Positions 8,397 through 17,846 of a stretch of DNA of 64,000 bases are shown in pieces. The stretch's first letter is position 1; every line of letters begins with the position of its first letter. A program made the position numbers and the translations under genes. A model generated the notes under the pieces. It was not told the DNA's origin. It did no database searches and saw only the letters and a list, made by a program, of their open reading frames with translations. The DNA comes from Streptomyces malaysiense (GTDB lineage Bacteria; Actinomycetota; Actinomycetes; Streptomycetales; Streptomycetaceae), in the NCBI RefSeq assembly GCF_000980885.2, contig NZ_LBDA02000055.1, positions 1-64,000 on the forward strand. Reading direction: 5' to 3'.

Positions 8397-10079
8397 TCAG
8401 CTCATCCGCAGTGCCAGGAAGAAATCGAGCTTGTCCTCCAGGCGCGACAGGTCCCGTCCCGTCAACTGCTCGATCCGCCCGACGCGGTAGCGCAGCGTGT
8501 TGACGTGCAGGTGCAGACGGGTGGCGCAGCGGGTCCAGGAGCCGTCGCAGTCGAGGAACGCCTCCAGGGTCGGTATCAGCTCCGCGCGGTGCCGGCGGTC
8601 GTAGTCCGTCAGCGGGTCGAGCAGCCGGGCCGTGAAGGCGCGGCGCACGTCGTCCGGGACGAACGGGAGCAGCAGCACATGGCTGGCCAGCTCCTGGTGC
8701 CCGGCCGCGCAGACCCGGCCGGGCCGGGCCGCCGCCACCCGGCGGGCGTGCCGGGCCTCCTCCAGGGCGCCGCGCAGGCCCTCCGCGGAGTGCACGGCCG
8801 CGCTGACGCCGAGCGTGAGCCGCCCGTCGCCGTCCAGGCCCGCGGACAGCGGCTCGCGCACCACCTGGAGCAGCGCGTCGGCGAGCAGCCCGGTCTCCGC
8901 GTCCTCACGGTCCGCGGCGACGGCCGGTACGGCGGGCAGCGGCACCAGCGCCACCGCCTCGTCCCCGGTGTGCGCCACGGCGATGCGGTCGGCGGGCTCG
9001 GGGCCGGTCGCCAGCGGGTCGACCAGCACCTCCTCCAGGAGGGACTGGGCCACCGGGCCGCCCTCGATCTCCTCGCCGTCCCACTCCACCCGGGCCACCA
9101 CGACCTGCCAGTGCGGGGCCGCGCCGAGGCCGGGCAGCAGCACCGGCGCGGCCACCCGCAGCCTGGCGGCGATCTCGGCGGGCGCGGCGCCCGTCTGCAC
9201 CAGTTCCAGGACCTCCTGGGCGAGCCGGCGCCGTACCGTACGGGCCGCCTCCCGGCGGTCGCGTTCCACGGCGATCAGCTGGGTGACGCCCTGGAGCAGG
9301 TCCATACGCTGGCCGTCCCAGTCGCCGGCGTCCGCCTCCACGGCCAGCAGCCAGTCCGACAGCACCGTCTCGCGCACATCGCGCGCGGCGCCCGGGGCAC
9401 GCCCCGAGGAGCGGATCGGGAAGAGCGAGTACGTCGTACCGTCCAGCTGGACCCGGTGCGGGGAGCGCCGGCCGGTGCGGGTGGCGGCCAGGTGCTCGGC
9501 GGCCAGCCGGGCGCAGGTCCCGGCGGGCAGGCCGGGACCAGCCTCCTTGGAGCCGGCGATCAGCCGGCCGGTGGGGGAGAGCACCCAGGCGCGCAGGTCG
9601 AGGTCGGTGCCGAGCAGGTCGAGCACCACGTCGGGGCCGCCGCCCGCCGGGCCGGAGGTCATCATCCGGCGGTGCCGGTCCACCACGGCGGCCAGGTCCC
9701 CGGCGCGCTCGCCGGACACCTGCCGTACGACGTGCTCGGTGACGGTCGCGAAGGCCACCGACTCGTCCACCGCGAGCAGCGGCAGCCGGTGCTTGGCGCA
9801 GGCCGCCACCAGGTCCTCCGGCACCCCGCCCAGCTCGGCGGTGCCCGCCGCGAGGGCCGCCACCCCGGCCTGCACCAGCAGGCGTACGAACGGCTCGGAG
9901 TCCGCCCCGTCCCGCCGCCAGGCGAGTCCCGTCAGCACCAGCTCGCCGCCGGAGAGGTAGCGGCTCGGGTCCCGCAGGTCGGTCGTCATCACACCGCGCA
10001 CCGAGCGGTCCAGCTCGTCCTCGCCGCCGAGCAGCAGCAGGCCCAGCGCGTCGGTGTCCAGCAGTGCGCGCAGCCGCAT
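8397..10079 (-). CDS. pucR: PucR family transcriptional regulator of purine catabolism
   Basis: 560 residues. The N-terminal purine-catabolism regulatory domain (about residues 1-120: LDTDALGLLLLGGEDELDRSVRGV...GGELVLTGLAWR), a middle region, and a C-terminal PucR-type HTH near residues 500-555 (LEAFLDCDGSWTRCATRLHLHVNTLRYRVGRIEQLTG) are all visible. It is divergent from the xanthine dehydrogenase operon with a 293-base intergenic region holding two palindromes, the classic arrangement for a local regulator. Whether it activates or represses is not readable. It starts at ATG 10079 with a weak ribosome binding site. Confidence 0.9.
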   Translation of the reverse strand: MRLRALLDTDALGLLLLGGEDELDRSVRGVMTTDLRDPSRYLSGGELVLTGLAWRRDGADSEPFVRLLVQAGVAALAAGTAELGGVPEDLVAACAKHRLPLLAVDESVAFATVTEHVVRQVSGERAGDLAAVVDRHRRMMTSGPAGGGPDVVLDLLGTDLDLRAWVLSPTGRLIAGSKEAGPGLPAGTCARLAAEHLAATRTGRRSPHRVQLDGTTYSLFPIRSSGRAPGAARDVRETVLSDWLLAVEADAGDWDGQRMDLLQGVTQLIAVERDRREAARTVRRRLAQEVLELVQTGAAPAEIAARLRVAAPVLLPGLGAAPHWQVVVARVEWDGEEIEGGPVAQSLLEEVLVDPLATGPEPADRIAVAHTGDEAVALVPLPAVPAVAADREDAETGLLADALLQVVREPLSAGLDGDGRLTLGVSAAVHSAEGLRGALEEARHARRVAAARPGRVCAAGHQELASHVLLLPFVPDDVRRAFTARLLDPLTDYDRRHRAELIPTLEAFLDCDGSWTRCATRLHLHVNTLRYRVGRIEQLTGRDLSRLEDKLDFFLALRMS

Positions 10080-10144
10080 CTCGTTGCCGCCGTTTCTGTG
10101 TCTCGAAACCTACGATGGATCTTCGGAGGGTGACGGGGGAGTGG

Positions 10145-10164
10145 CCGTTTCCCCGGGAAAACGG
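10145..10164. promoter_or_regulatory. Near-perfect 20-bp palindrome in pucR-xdh intergenic region
   Basis: CCGTTT-C-CCCGGG-A-AAACGG: 9 of 10 base pairs are symmetric. It lies about 65 bases upstream of pucR and 210 upstream of the first xdh gene, a plausible regulator site for both. Confidence 0.5.
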
Positions 10165-10257
10165 AGAGGTTACCGATGTCCTCCGTTCATACGAATCTAC
10201 AAGATGCTTCCCCTGGCCAGCGAACTCCTTCATGGTTTCGGTGACTGACCCCGTCGG

Positions 10258-10275
10258 AGTACACAGCGGTGTACT
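10258..10275. promoter_or_regulatory. Inverted repeat upstream of xanthine dehydrogenase operon
   Basis: AGTACAC-AGCG-GTGTACT: perfect 7-bp arms with a 4-bp centre, about 100 bases before the FAD-subunit ATG. It could be an operator or a small leader hairpin. Confidence 0.45.
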
Positions 10276-10372
10276 GGCTCCACTCCACGTCAAGACGACA
10301 GGAACGAGCCGGGCCCGCCGCACACGGATTGGCTCAAATCCGCAGAACCCAAGACGAAGAAGAGAGCCGGTC

Positions 10373-11263
10373 ATGGACTTCCTTCGCCCCGCCAGCTGGG
10401 AGGAGGCGCTCGCCGCGAAGGGCGAGCATCCCACCGCAGTGCCGATCGCGGGTGGCACCGATGTGATGGTCGAGATCAACTTCGACCACCGCAGGCCCGA
10501 GTACCTGCTCGATCTCAACCGCGTCGGCGATCTCTACGAATGGGAGACCGGCGAGGACTCCGTGCGACTGGGCGCCTCCGTGCCCTACAGCACGATCATG
10601 GAACAGCTCCGTGCCGAGCTGCCGGGCCTCGCGCTCGCCTCGCACACGGTCGCCTCCCCGCAGATCCGCAACCGCGGCGGCGTCGGCGGCAACCTCGGCA
10701 CGGCGTCGCCCGCCGGCGACGCCCACCCCGCCCTCCTCGCCGCCGGCGCCGAGGTCGAGGTGGCGTCGGCGGCGCGCGGCACCCGCATGATCCCGATCGA
10801 CGCGTTCTACACGGGTGTCAAGCGCAACGCGCTGGAGCCCGACGAGCTGATCCGCGCCGTGCACGTGAAGAAGGCGGACGGCCCGCAGCAGTACTCCAAG
10901 GTCGGCACCCGCAACGCCATGGTCATCGCCGTGTGCGCCTTCGGCCTGGCCCTGCACCCGCGGACCCGCACCGTGCGCACCGGCATCGGCTCGGCCGCGC
11001 CCACGCCGGTGCGCGCCGAGGCCGCCGAGGAGTTCCTGAACGCGGCGCTGGCGGAGGGCGGCTTCTGGGACAACGGGAAGATCATCACTCCTTCCGTCGC
11101 CAAGCAGTTCGCGGACCTGTGCGCCGCCGCCTGCAACCCGATCGACGACGTCCGGGGCACCGCGAGCTACCGCCGGCACGCGGTCGGCGTCATGGCCCGC
11201 CGGACCCTGACCTGGACCTGGGAGTCGTACCGCGGCGCCCGCCGCACCGAGGGAGCTGCGTGA
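10373..11263 (+). CDS. Xanthine dehydrogenase, FAD-binding subunit
   Basis: 296 residues of the CO-dehydrogenase/xanthine-dehydrogenase FAD subunit family. FAD-binding signatures are visible: PIAGGTDVMVEINF near residue 26 and the second loop RNRGGVGGNLGTASPAGDAHPALLAAGAEVE around 100-130, followed by the C-terminal CO_deh_flav_C region. It shuttles electrons from the 2Fe-2S subunit to NAD+. ATG 10373 is preceded by AGAGAG. The next gene's ATG shares one base with its TGA, so translation is coupled. It is the first gene of a three-subunit operon. Confidence 0.92.
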   Translation: MDFLRPASWEEALAAKGEHPTAVPIAGGTDVMVEINFDHRRPEYLLDLNRVGDLYEWETGEDSVRLGASVPYSTIMEQLRAELPGLALASHTVASPQIRNRGGVGGNLGTASPAGDAHPALLAAGAEVEVASAARGTRMIPIDAFYTGVKRNALEPDELIRAVHVKKADGPQQYSKVGTRNAMVIAVCAFGLALHPRTRTVRTGIGSAAPTPVRAEAAEEFLNAALAEGGFWDNGKIITPSVAKQFADLCAAACNPIDDVRGTASYRRHAVGVMARRTLTWTWESYRGARRTEGAA

Positions 11264-11835
11264 TGCGCGTCAACTTCACCGTCAACGGACGCCCGCAGGA
11301 GGCCGACGACGTCTGGGAGGGCGAGTCCCTGCTCTACGTGCTGCGCGAGCGGCTCGGCCTGCCCGGCTCCAAGAACGCCTGCGAGCAGGGCGAGTGCGGC
11401 TCCTGCACCGTGCGCCTCGACGGCGTGCCGGTGTGTTCCTGCCTGGTGGCCGCCGGACAGGCCGAGGGCCGGGACGTGGTGACCGTCGAGGGCCTCGGCG
11501 ACCACGCGCGGCAGCGGTCCTGCGGCGGCTCCGACGGCGTCCCGCTGGACGCGGCCAAGGGCTGGGCGGCCAAGGCCGGCACCGACTCCCAGGCCGGCGA
11601 GGGCGTCGAACTCGCCCCCATCCAGCAGGCGTTCATCGACGCCGGCGCGGTCCAGTGCGGCTTCTGCACCCCGGGCCTGCTCGTCGCCTCAGACGAACTC
11701 CTGGAGCGCAACCCCAACCCGTCCGACGCCGACATCCGCGAGGCGCTGTCGGGCAACCTGTGCCGCTGCACGGGCTACGAGAAGATCATGGACGCGGTCC
11801 GTCTGGCCGCCGCCCGCCAGTCCGAGGGGGTCTGA
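11263..11835 (+). CDS. Xanthine dehydrogenase, 2Fe-2S subunit
   Basis: 190 residues. The plant-type ferredoxin cluster ligands are C40, C45, C48 and C60 (CEQGECGSC...CSC). The second cluster domain has VQCGFCTPG near residue 132 and CRCTGY near 167, giving two [2Fe-2S] centres that relay electrons from molybdenum to FAD. A loop of about 30 residues between the two domains (DHARQRSCGGSDGVPLDAAK and beyond) is longer than in short CoxS-type proteins. The start overlaps the FAD-subunit stop; a GTG three bases upstream is also possible. Confidence 0.93.
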   Translation: MRVNFTVNGRPQEADDVWEGESLLYVLRERLGLPGSKNACEQGECGSCTVRLDGVPVCSCLVAAGQAEGRDVVTVEGLGDHARQRSCGGSDGVPLDAAKGWAAKAGTDSQAGEGVELAPIQQAFIDAGAVQCGFCTPGLLVASDELLERNPNPSDADIREALSGNLCRCTGYEKIMDAVRLAAARQSEGV

Positions 11836-11836
11836 C

Positions 11837-14221
11837 ATGCCGGCCAACGGCGTTCCCACGAAGATCACACAGGGCTCGGGCACCAAGGGCGGGATCGGCG
11901 AGTCCACCCTGCGCCCCGACGGCACCCTGAAGGTCACCGGCGAATTCGCCTACTCCTCGGACATGTGGCACGAGGACATGCTGTGGGGCCAGATCCTGCG
12001 CTCCACCGTCGCGCACGCCGAGATCGTCTCCATCGACACCGCCGAGGCCCTCGCGCTGCCGGGCGTGTACGCCGTCATGACGTACGACGACCTGCCGACC
12101 GAGGTGAAGCACTACGGCCTGGAGATCCAGGACACCCCGGTCCTCGCGCACGGCAAGGTGCGCCATCACGGGGAGCCGGTGGCGATCGTCGCCGCCGACC
12201 ACCCGGAGACCGCCCGCCGCGCCGCCGCCAAGATCAAGGTGGAGTACCGCGAACTCCCCGTGATCACCGACGAGAGGTCGGCCCTCGCGCCGGACGCCGT
12301 CCTGGTCCACGAGGGCCGCGACGACCACCACATCGGGCATGTCGCGCACCCGAACATCGTGCACCGCCAGCCGATCGTGCGCGGCGACGCGGCCGTGGCC
12401 GCCGCCCGCGCCGATGTGATCGTCAAGGGCGAGTACACCTTCGGCATGCAGGACCAGGCGTTCCTCGGACCCGAGTCCGGGCTCGCGGTGCCCGAGGAGG
12501 ACGGCGGCGTCCACCTCTACATCGCCACCCAGTGGCTGCACTCCGACCTGCGCCAGATCGCGCCCGTGCTCGGGCTGCCCGAGCGCAAGGTGCGGATGAC
12601 GCTGTCCGGCGTCGGCGGCGCCTTCGGCGGCCGCGAGGACCTGTCGATGCAGATCCACGCCTGCCTGCTGGCGCTGCGCACCGGCAAGCCCGTCAAGATC
12701 GTCTACAACCGGTTCGAGTCCTTCTTCGGGCACGTCCACCGCCACCCGGCCAAGCTGTACTACGAGCACGGGGCCACCCGCGACGGCAAGCTGACCCACG
12801 TCAAGTGCCGGATCGTCCTGGACGGCGGCGCCTACGCCTCCGCCTCCCCGGCCGTCGTCGGCAACGCCTCCTCGCTGAGCGTCGGGCCGTACGTCGTGGA
12901 CGACGTCGACATCGAGGCCCTCGCCCTTTACACCAACAACCCGCCCTGCGGCGCGATGCGCGGCTTCGGCGCGGTCCAGGCGTGCTTCGCTTACGAGGCC
13001 CAGATGGACAAGGTGGCGAAGGAACTCGGCATGGACCCGGTGGAGTTCAGGCAGCTGAACGCCATGGAGCAGGGCACGGTCATGCCCACCGGGCAGCCGG
13101 TCGACTCCCCGGCGCCGGTCGCCGAACTCCTGCGCCGCGTCAAGGCGATGCCGCTGCCGCCCGAGCGTCAGTGGGAGTCCAGCGAGGGCGCCGACGTACG
13201 GCAGCTGCCCGGCGGCCTGTCCAACACCACGCACGGCGAGGGCGTCGTACGCGGGATCGGCTACGCGGTCGGCATCAAGAACGTCGGCTTCTCCGAGGGC
13301 TTCGACGACTACTCCACCGCCAGGGTGCGCATGGAGGTGATCGCGGGCGAGCCCGTCGCCACCGTGCACACCGCGATGGCGGAGGTCGGCCAGGGCGGCG
13401 TCACCGTGCACGCCCAGATCGCCCGCAGCGAACTCGGCGTCGCCCAGGTGACCATCCACCCGGCCGACACCCAGGTGGGCTCGGCGGGTTCGACCTCCGC
13501 CTCCCGGCAGACGTACGTCACCGGCGGCGCCGTCAAGAACGCCTGCGAGCTGGTCCGGGAACGGGTCCTGGAGCTCGGCCGGCGCAAGTTCGGCTCCTAC
13601 CACCCCGCCTGGGCCACCGCGGAACTGCTGCTGGAGGGCGGCAAGGTCGTCACCGACGGCGGCGAGGTGCTCGCCGACCTGGTCGACGTCCTGGAGGGCG
13701 AGGCCGTGGAGGTCGAGGAGGAGTGGCGGCACCGGCCGACCGAGGCCTTCGACCTGCGCACCGGGCAGGGCAACGGCCACGTCCAGTACTCCTTCGCCGC
13801 GCACCGCGCCGTGGTCGAGGTCGACACCGAACTCGGCCTGGTCAAGGTCATCGAGCTGGCCTGCGCCCAGGACGTCGGCAAGGCGCTCAACCCGCTCTCC
13901 GTCGTCGGCCAGATCCAGGGCGGCACCACGCAGGGCCTGGGCGTCGCGGTGATGGAGGAGATCATCGTGGACCCGAAGACCGCGAAGGTCAGGAACCCCT
14001 CCTTCACGGACTACCTGATCCCGACCATCCTCGACACGCCGACCATCCCGGTCGACGTCCTCGAACTCGCCGACGAACACGCCCCGTACGGGCTGCGCGG
14101 CATCGGCGAGGCCCCGACCCTGTCCTCGACCCCGGCCGTCCTCGCGGCGATCCGGGGCGCGACGGGCCTGGAGCTCGACAGGACACCGGTACGTCCGGAG
14201 CACCTCACGGGCACGGCCTGA
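11837..14221 (+). CDS. Xanthine dehydrogenase, molybdopterin-binding subunit
   Basis: 794 residues, full length for the molybdenum subunit. It oxidises hypoxanthine/xanthine to urate. Motifs: Moco-binding GAFGGREDLSMQ around residue 265, NPPCGAMRGFGAVQ around 375, the GQGG-type EVGQGGVTVHAQIARSELG near 515, and the catalytic glutamate in RGIGEAPTLSS about 35 residues from the C-terminus. It begins one base after the 2Fe-2S subunit stop, so all three subunits are translationally linked. XdhC, needed to sulfurate the cofactor, lies one gene downstream past the permease. A small hairpin follows at 14252-14272. Confidence 0.94.
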   Translation: MPANGVPTKITQGSGTKGGIGESTLRPDGTLKVTGEFAYSSDMWHEDMLWGQILRSTVAHAEIVSIDTAEALALPGVYAVMTYDDLPTEVKHYGLEIQDTPVLAHGKVRHHGEPVAIVAADHPETARRAAAKIKVEYRELPVITDERSALAPDAVLVHEGRDDHHIGHVAHPNIVHRQPIVRGDAAVAAARADVIVKGEYTFGMQDQAFLGPESGLAVPEEDGGVHLYIATQWLHSDLRQIAPVLGLPERKVRMTLSGVGGAFGGREDLSMQIHACLLALRTGKPVKIVYNRFESFFGHVHRHPAKLYYEHGATRDGKLTHVKCRIVLDGGAYASASPAVVGNASSLSVGPYVVDDVDIEALALYTNNPPCGAMRGFGAVQACFAYEAQMDKVAKELGMDPVEFRQLNAMEQGTVMPTGQPVDSPAPVAELLRRVKAMPLPPERQWESSEGADVRQLPGGLSNTTHGEGVVRGIGYAVGIKNVGFSEGFDDYSTARVRMEVIAGEPVATVHTAMAEVGQGGVTVHAQIARSELGVAQVTIHPADTQVGSAGSTSASRQTYVTGGAVKNACELVRERVLELGRRKFGSYHPAWATAELLLEGGKVVTDGGEVLADLVDVLEGEAVEVEEEWRHRPTEAFDLRTGQGNGHVQYSFAAHRAVVEVDTELGLVKVIELACAQDVGKALNPLSVVGQIQGGTTQGLGVAVMEEIIVDPKTAKVRNPSFTDYLIPTILDTPTIPVDVLELADEHAPYGLRGIGEAPTLSSTPAVLAAIRGATGLELDRTPVRPEHLTGTA

Positions 14222-14251
14222 TCACCCGCCGCCGCGGCACGTGTGCCTCAC

Positions 14252-14272
14252 CCCGAGCCTTCAGGGCTCGGG
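14252..14272 (+). terminator. Short hairpin after xanthine dehydrogenase operon
   Basis: CCCGAGCC (14252-14259) pairs with GGCTCGGG (14265-14272) around a 5-base loop, 30 bases after the stop. It is a weak terminator or attenuator before the permease gene. Confidence 0.45.
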
Positions 14273-14437
14273 CGGCACGGTGGCCGCGGCGGCACCCCGG
14301 CGCCGGGCAACCGCTCACCCCGGCTCCACCCCACACGTGCAACACCGGGCCGTCCCCCGGGTTACGTGCACATCCCAAATCCCGCTCATCTCACCGGAGT
14401 TGACCGGGTGCCCCTGTGAACCTTGGGAGACGGCACC

Positions 14438-15895
14438 ATGACCCACCCATCAGTGGAGACCAGGACCACGGCCGAGGACGCCGGCGACGGCAGCCGCGTC
14501 CCGGCCGGCCGGTCCTGGCTCGACCGGTACTTCCACATATCCAGAAGAGGATCCTCGGTCGCGCGTGAGGTGCGCGGCGGCGTCACCACCTTCATGGCGA
14601 TGGCGTACATCCTCCTCCTCAACCCCCTGATCCTGTCCGGCAAGGACGTCCAGGGCGACACCCTCGGCCAGAAGGCCCTGATCACGGCGACCGCGTTCGC
14701 CGCGGCGCTCACCACGCTGCTGATGGGCTTCGTCGGCAAGGTGCCCCTCGCGCTCGCCGCCGGTCTCTCGGTCTCCGGCGTGCTGTCCGCGCAGGTCGTG
14801 CCCAACATGACCTGGCCGCAGGCGATGGGCATGTGCGTGGTGTACGGCGTCGTCATCATGCTGCTGGTCGTCACCGGCCTGCGCGAGATGATCATGAACG
14901 CGATCCCGCTCGCGCTCAAGCACGGCATCACCATGGGCATCGGCCTGTTCATCGCCCTCATCGGCTTCTACAAGTCCGGCTTCGTGCACCAGGGCAAGGA
15001 CACCCCGCTGAGCCTCGGCCCCGCGGGCCAGCTCACCGGCTGGCCGGTGCTGCTCTTCGCCGGCACCCTGCTGCTGATCTTCATGCTCCAGGCCCGTAAC
15101 GTCCCCGGCGCCATCCTCATCGGCATCGTCTCCGGCACGGTCGTCGCCGTCGTCCTCAACGGCATCGGTGTCATCGACCCCCACCAGTGGGAGTCCGGCG
15201 CGCCCGAACTGCACGGCGGCGCCGTCTCGATGCCGGACTTCTCGCTCTTCGGGCACGTCGGCTTCGGCGGCTGGGACAAGGTCGGCGGGATGACCATCGC
15301 GGTGATCGTGTTCACCCTGGTGCTCGCCGGCTTCTTCGACGCGATGGCCACCATCATCGGCGTCGGCACGGAGGCCGGCCTCGCCGACGACAAGGGCCGG
15401 ATGCCAGGGCTCTCCAAGGCCCTGTTCATCGACGGCGCGGGCGGTGCGATCGGCGGTCTGGCCGGCGGCTCGGGTCAGACGGTCTTCATCGAGTCGGCGA
15501 CAGGCGTCGGCGAGGGGGCCCGTACGGGACTCGCGTCCGCGGTGACCGGGCTGCTCTTCGCGGCCTGTCTGTTCTTCACCCCGGTGACCGCGATCGTCCC
15601 GCAGGAGGTGGCCGCCGCGGCGCTGGTGGTCATCGGCGCGATGATGCTGATGAACGCGCGGCACGTGGACTGGGGCGACCGGGCCACGGCGATCCCGGTC
15701 TTCCTGACCGTCGTCCTGATGCCGTTCACGTACGCGATCACCACGGGAGTCGCCGCGGGCGTCATCTCCTACACGGCGATCAAGGTGGCCCAGGGCCGGG
15801 CGCGGGAGATCGGTGCGTTCATGTGGGGGCTGACGGTGGTCTTCCTCGTGTACTTCGCCCTGCACCCCGTCGAGGGCTGGCTCGGCGTCCACTAG
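14438..15895 (+). CDS. AzgA-type (NCS2) purine base permease
   Basis: 485 residues with about 12 hydrophobic segments. It resembles the AzgA/PbuG guanine-hypoxanthine permeases: EVRGGVTTFMAMAYILLLNP at the first helix, then GIGLFIALIGFYKSGF, FFDAMATIIGVGTEAGL and SGQTVFIESATGVGEGARTGL, the conserved family motifs. It would import hypoxanthine, guanine or adenine by proton symport, feeding the adjacent xanthine dehydrogenase. ATG 14438 follows GGGAGACGG; an upstream TTG (14423) is possible but weaker. Confidence 0.9.
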   Translation: MTHPSVETRTTAEDAGDGSRVPAGRSWLDRYFHISRRGSSVAREVRGGVTTFMAMAYILLLNPLILSGKDVQGDTLGQKALITATAFAAALTTLLMGFVGKVPLALAAGLSVSGVLSAQVVPNMTWPQAMGMCVVYGVVIMLLVVTGLREMIMNAIPLALKHGITMGIGLFIALIGFYKSGFVHQGKDTPLSLGPAGQLTGWPVLLFAGTLLLIFMLQARNVPGAILIGIVSGTVVAVVLNGIGVIDPHQWESGAPELHGGAVSMPDFSLFGHVGFGGWDKVGGMTIAVIVFTLVLAGFFDAMATIIGVGTEAGLADDKGRMPGLSKALFIDGAGGAIGGLAGGSGQTVFIESATGVGEGARTGLASAVTGLLFAACLFFTPVTAIVPQEVAAAALVVIGAMMLMNARHVDWGDRATAIPVFLTVVLMPFTYAITTGVAAGVISYTAIKVAQGRAREIGAFMWGLTVVFLVYFALHPVEGWLGVH

Positions 15896-15944
15896 CGACG
15901 CGGGCGGCCCCCCTTCCGAGCAACCATCCTGAGGAGACCGACAG

Positions 15945-17090
15945 ATGCTGGACATCGCCGAAGAGCTGGACCGGTGGGTCGGGCAGGGGCGTGACTTCGC
16001 CGTCGCCACCGTCGTGGGCGTCGGGGGCAGTGCCCCCCGGCAGCCGGGCGCCGCGCTGGCGGTGGACACCGACGGCACCGCCGTCGGGTCGGTCTCCGGT
16101 GGCTGTGTGGAGGGCGCCGTGTACGAGCTGTGCCAACAGGCGCTGAGGGACGGGGAGACCGTCCTCGAACGGTTCGGGTACAGCGACGAGGACGCCTTCG
16201 CGGTCGGCCTGACCTGCGGCGGCGTCATCGACATCCTGGTGGCACCGGTCCGGGCGGACGACCCCGCCCGGCCGGTGATCGCCGCCATGCTGGCCGCCGC
16301 CGCCCGCGGGGAGGCGGCGGCGCTCGCGCGGATCGTGGACGGCCCGGCCGGCCTGTCCGGCCGCGCCCTGCTCGTCCGGCCCGACGGATCGTACGACGGC
16401 GGTTACGGCGCCCACCCCGAGCTGGACCGCACCGTCGCCGCCGAGGCCCGCGCCCTCCTGGACGCGGGCCGCACCGGCACCGTGGAGATCGGCGCCCAGG
16501 GCTCCCGCTGCGGTGCCCCGCTCACCGTCCTGGTGGAGTCCTCCGTACCCCCGCCCCGGATGATCGTCTTCGGCGCGATCGACTTCGCCTCCGCCCTGGT
16601 CCGCGTCGGCAAGTTCCTCGGCCACCACGTCACCGTGTGCGACGCCCGCCCGGTCTTCGCCACCCGCACCCGCTTCCCGGACGCCGACGAGATCGTGGTC
16701 GAGTGGCCCCACACCTACCTGGAACGCACCGCGACCGACGGCCGTACCGTCCTGTGCGTCCTCACCCACGACGCCAAGTTCGACGTGCCGCTCCTCAAGG
16801 TGGCGCTGCGCCTCCCGGTCGCCTACGTCGGCGCGATGGGCTCCCGGCGCACCCACCTCGACCGCGCGCGGCGGCTGCGCGAGGTCGGCCTGACGGAGAG
16901 TGAACTGGCCCGGCTGAGGTCCCCGATCGGCCTGGACCTCGGCGCCCGTACGCCCGAGGAGACGGCCCTGTCCATCGCGGCGGAGATCGTCGCCGCCCGG
17001 CGTGGCGGCAGCGGGGTCGCCCTGACCGGCGGGCACACCCCGATCCACCACGAGACGGCGGCCCGCACGCGCATCGGGTCGGTGGCCTGA
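15945..17090 (+). CDS. xdhC: XdhC family molybdenum-cofactor insertion/sulfuration protein
   Basis: 381 residues. The N-terminal XdhC/CoxI domain has ATVVGVGGSAPRQPGAALAV and GSVSGGCVEGAVYE; the C-terminal Rossmann-like XdhC_C domain has MIVFGAIDFASALVRVGKFLG and VAYVGAMGSRRTHLDR, then SPIGLDLGARTPEETALSI. XdhC proteins bind molybdopterin and deliver the sulfurated cofactor to xanthine dehydrogenase. Its position 49 bases after the permease, with GAGGAG before the ATG, places it in the same transcription unit. Confidence 0.93.
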   Translation: MLDIAEELDRWVGQGRDFAVATVVGVGGSAPRQPGAALAVDTDGTAVGSVSGGCVEGAVYELCQQALRDGETVLERFGYSDEDAFAVGLTCGGVIDILVAPVRADDPARPVIAAMLAAAARGEAAALARIVDGPAGLSGRALLVRPDGSYDGGYGAHPELDRTVAAEARALLDAGRTGTVEIGAQGSRCGAPLTVLVESSVPPPRMIVFGAIDFASALVRVGKFLGHHVTVCDARPVFATRTRFPDADEIVVEWPHTYLERTATDGRTVLCVLTHDAKFDVPLLKVALRLPVAYVGAMGSRRTHLDRARRLREVGLTESELARLRSPIGLDLGARTPEETALSIAAEIVAARRGGSGVALTGGHTPIHHETAARTRIGSVA

Positions 17091-17190
17091 GCCGCCGCGC
17101 CCTCCCGGCCCCCGACATCCGGCCTCACTGGCCGCCGGCCGCGGCGAAAAGCGATTGCCGCGCGCACGGGCCCCTGTGTTCCATGAGGGA

Positions 17191-17832
17191 ATGGTGTCCC
17201 TCGACCGGCTCCTCGCCTTCTCGGCGGTGGCCCTCCTGCTGATCGTGATACCCGGCCCGAGCGTGCTCTTCGTCGTCGGGCGGGCCCTGGCGCACGGCCG
17301 CCGCGCCGCGCTGACCACGGTCGCCGGGAACACCCTCGGCGCGTACGTCCTCGTCGCCGCGGTGGCCCTCGGCGTCGGGCCGGTGGTGGCACGCTCGGTC
17401 CTCCTGTTCACCGCGCTCAAGCTCGCGGGCGCCGCCTACCTGGTGCACCTCGGCGTCAAGGCATGGCGGCAACGCGGTTCGCTGCGGGCCGCGTTCACGC
17501 GGTCCGGCCCTCTGGAGCGGGGCGGTCTGCGCACCCTGGGCGAGGGCTTCGCGGTCGGTGTGGCCAACCCCAAGACCATGGTGTTCTTCGCCGCCGTACT
17601 GCCCCAGTTCGTGGACCGGGCCCGGGGGCACGTGCCCCTCCAGATGCTGCTGCTCGGCCTGGTCTTCAACGTCATCGCGCTGGTCTCGGACAGCGTCTGG
17701 GGCCTGGTCGCCTCCGCCGCCCGCGACTGGTTCGCCCGCTCGCCCCGGCGGCTGTCCGCGGTCGGCGGCGCCGGCGGTCTGGCCATGATCGGCCTGGGTG
17801 TGACGGTGGCGGTGACGGGGCGCAAGGACTGA
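17191..17832 (+). CDS. LysE/RhtB family amino-acid exporter
   Basis: About 213 residues with six hydrophobic segments. The family signature is clear: SAVALLLIVIPGPSVLFVVGRALAHGRRAALTTVAGN at the N-terminus and GFAVGVANPKTMVFFAAVLPQF in the middle. It probably exports an amino acid or related metabolite; the substrate is not readable. ATG 17191 and GTG 17194 are both possible; GAGGGA sits just upstream and favours the GTG by spacing. It ends 14 bases from a convergent gene with no terminator hairpin. Confidence 0.9.
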   Translation: MVSLDRLLAFSAVALLLIVIPGPSVLFVVGRALAHGRRAALTTVAGNTLGAYVLVAAVALGVGPVVARSVLLFTALKLAGAAYLVHLGVKAWRQRGSLRAAFTRSGPLERGGLRTLGEGFAVGVANPKTMVFFAAVLPQFVDRARGHVPLQMLLLGLVFNVIALVSDSVWGLVASAARDWFARSPRRLSAVGGAGGLAMIGLGVTVAVTGRKD

Positions 17833-17846
17833 CCGCCGCCCGCGGT

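Noticed and set aside
11786..14203. 805-residue reverse-strand frame opposite the xanthine dehydrogenase subunit
   Set aside because: Antisense shadow; the forward frame matches the molybdenum subunit from end to end.
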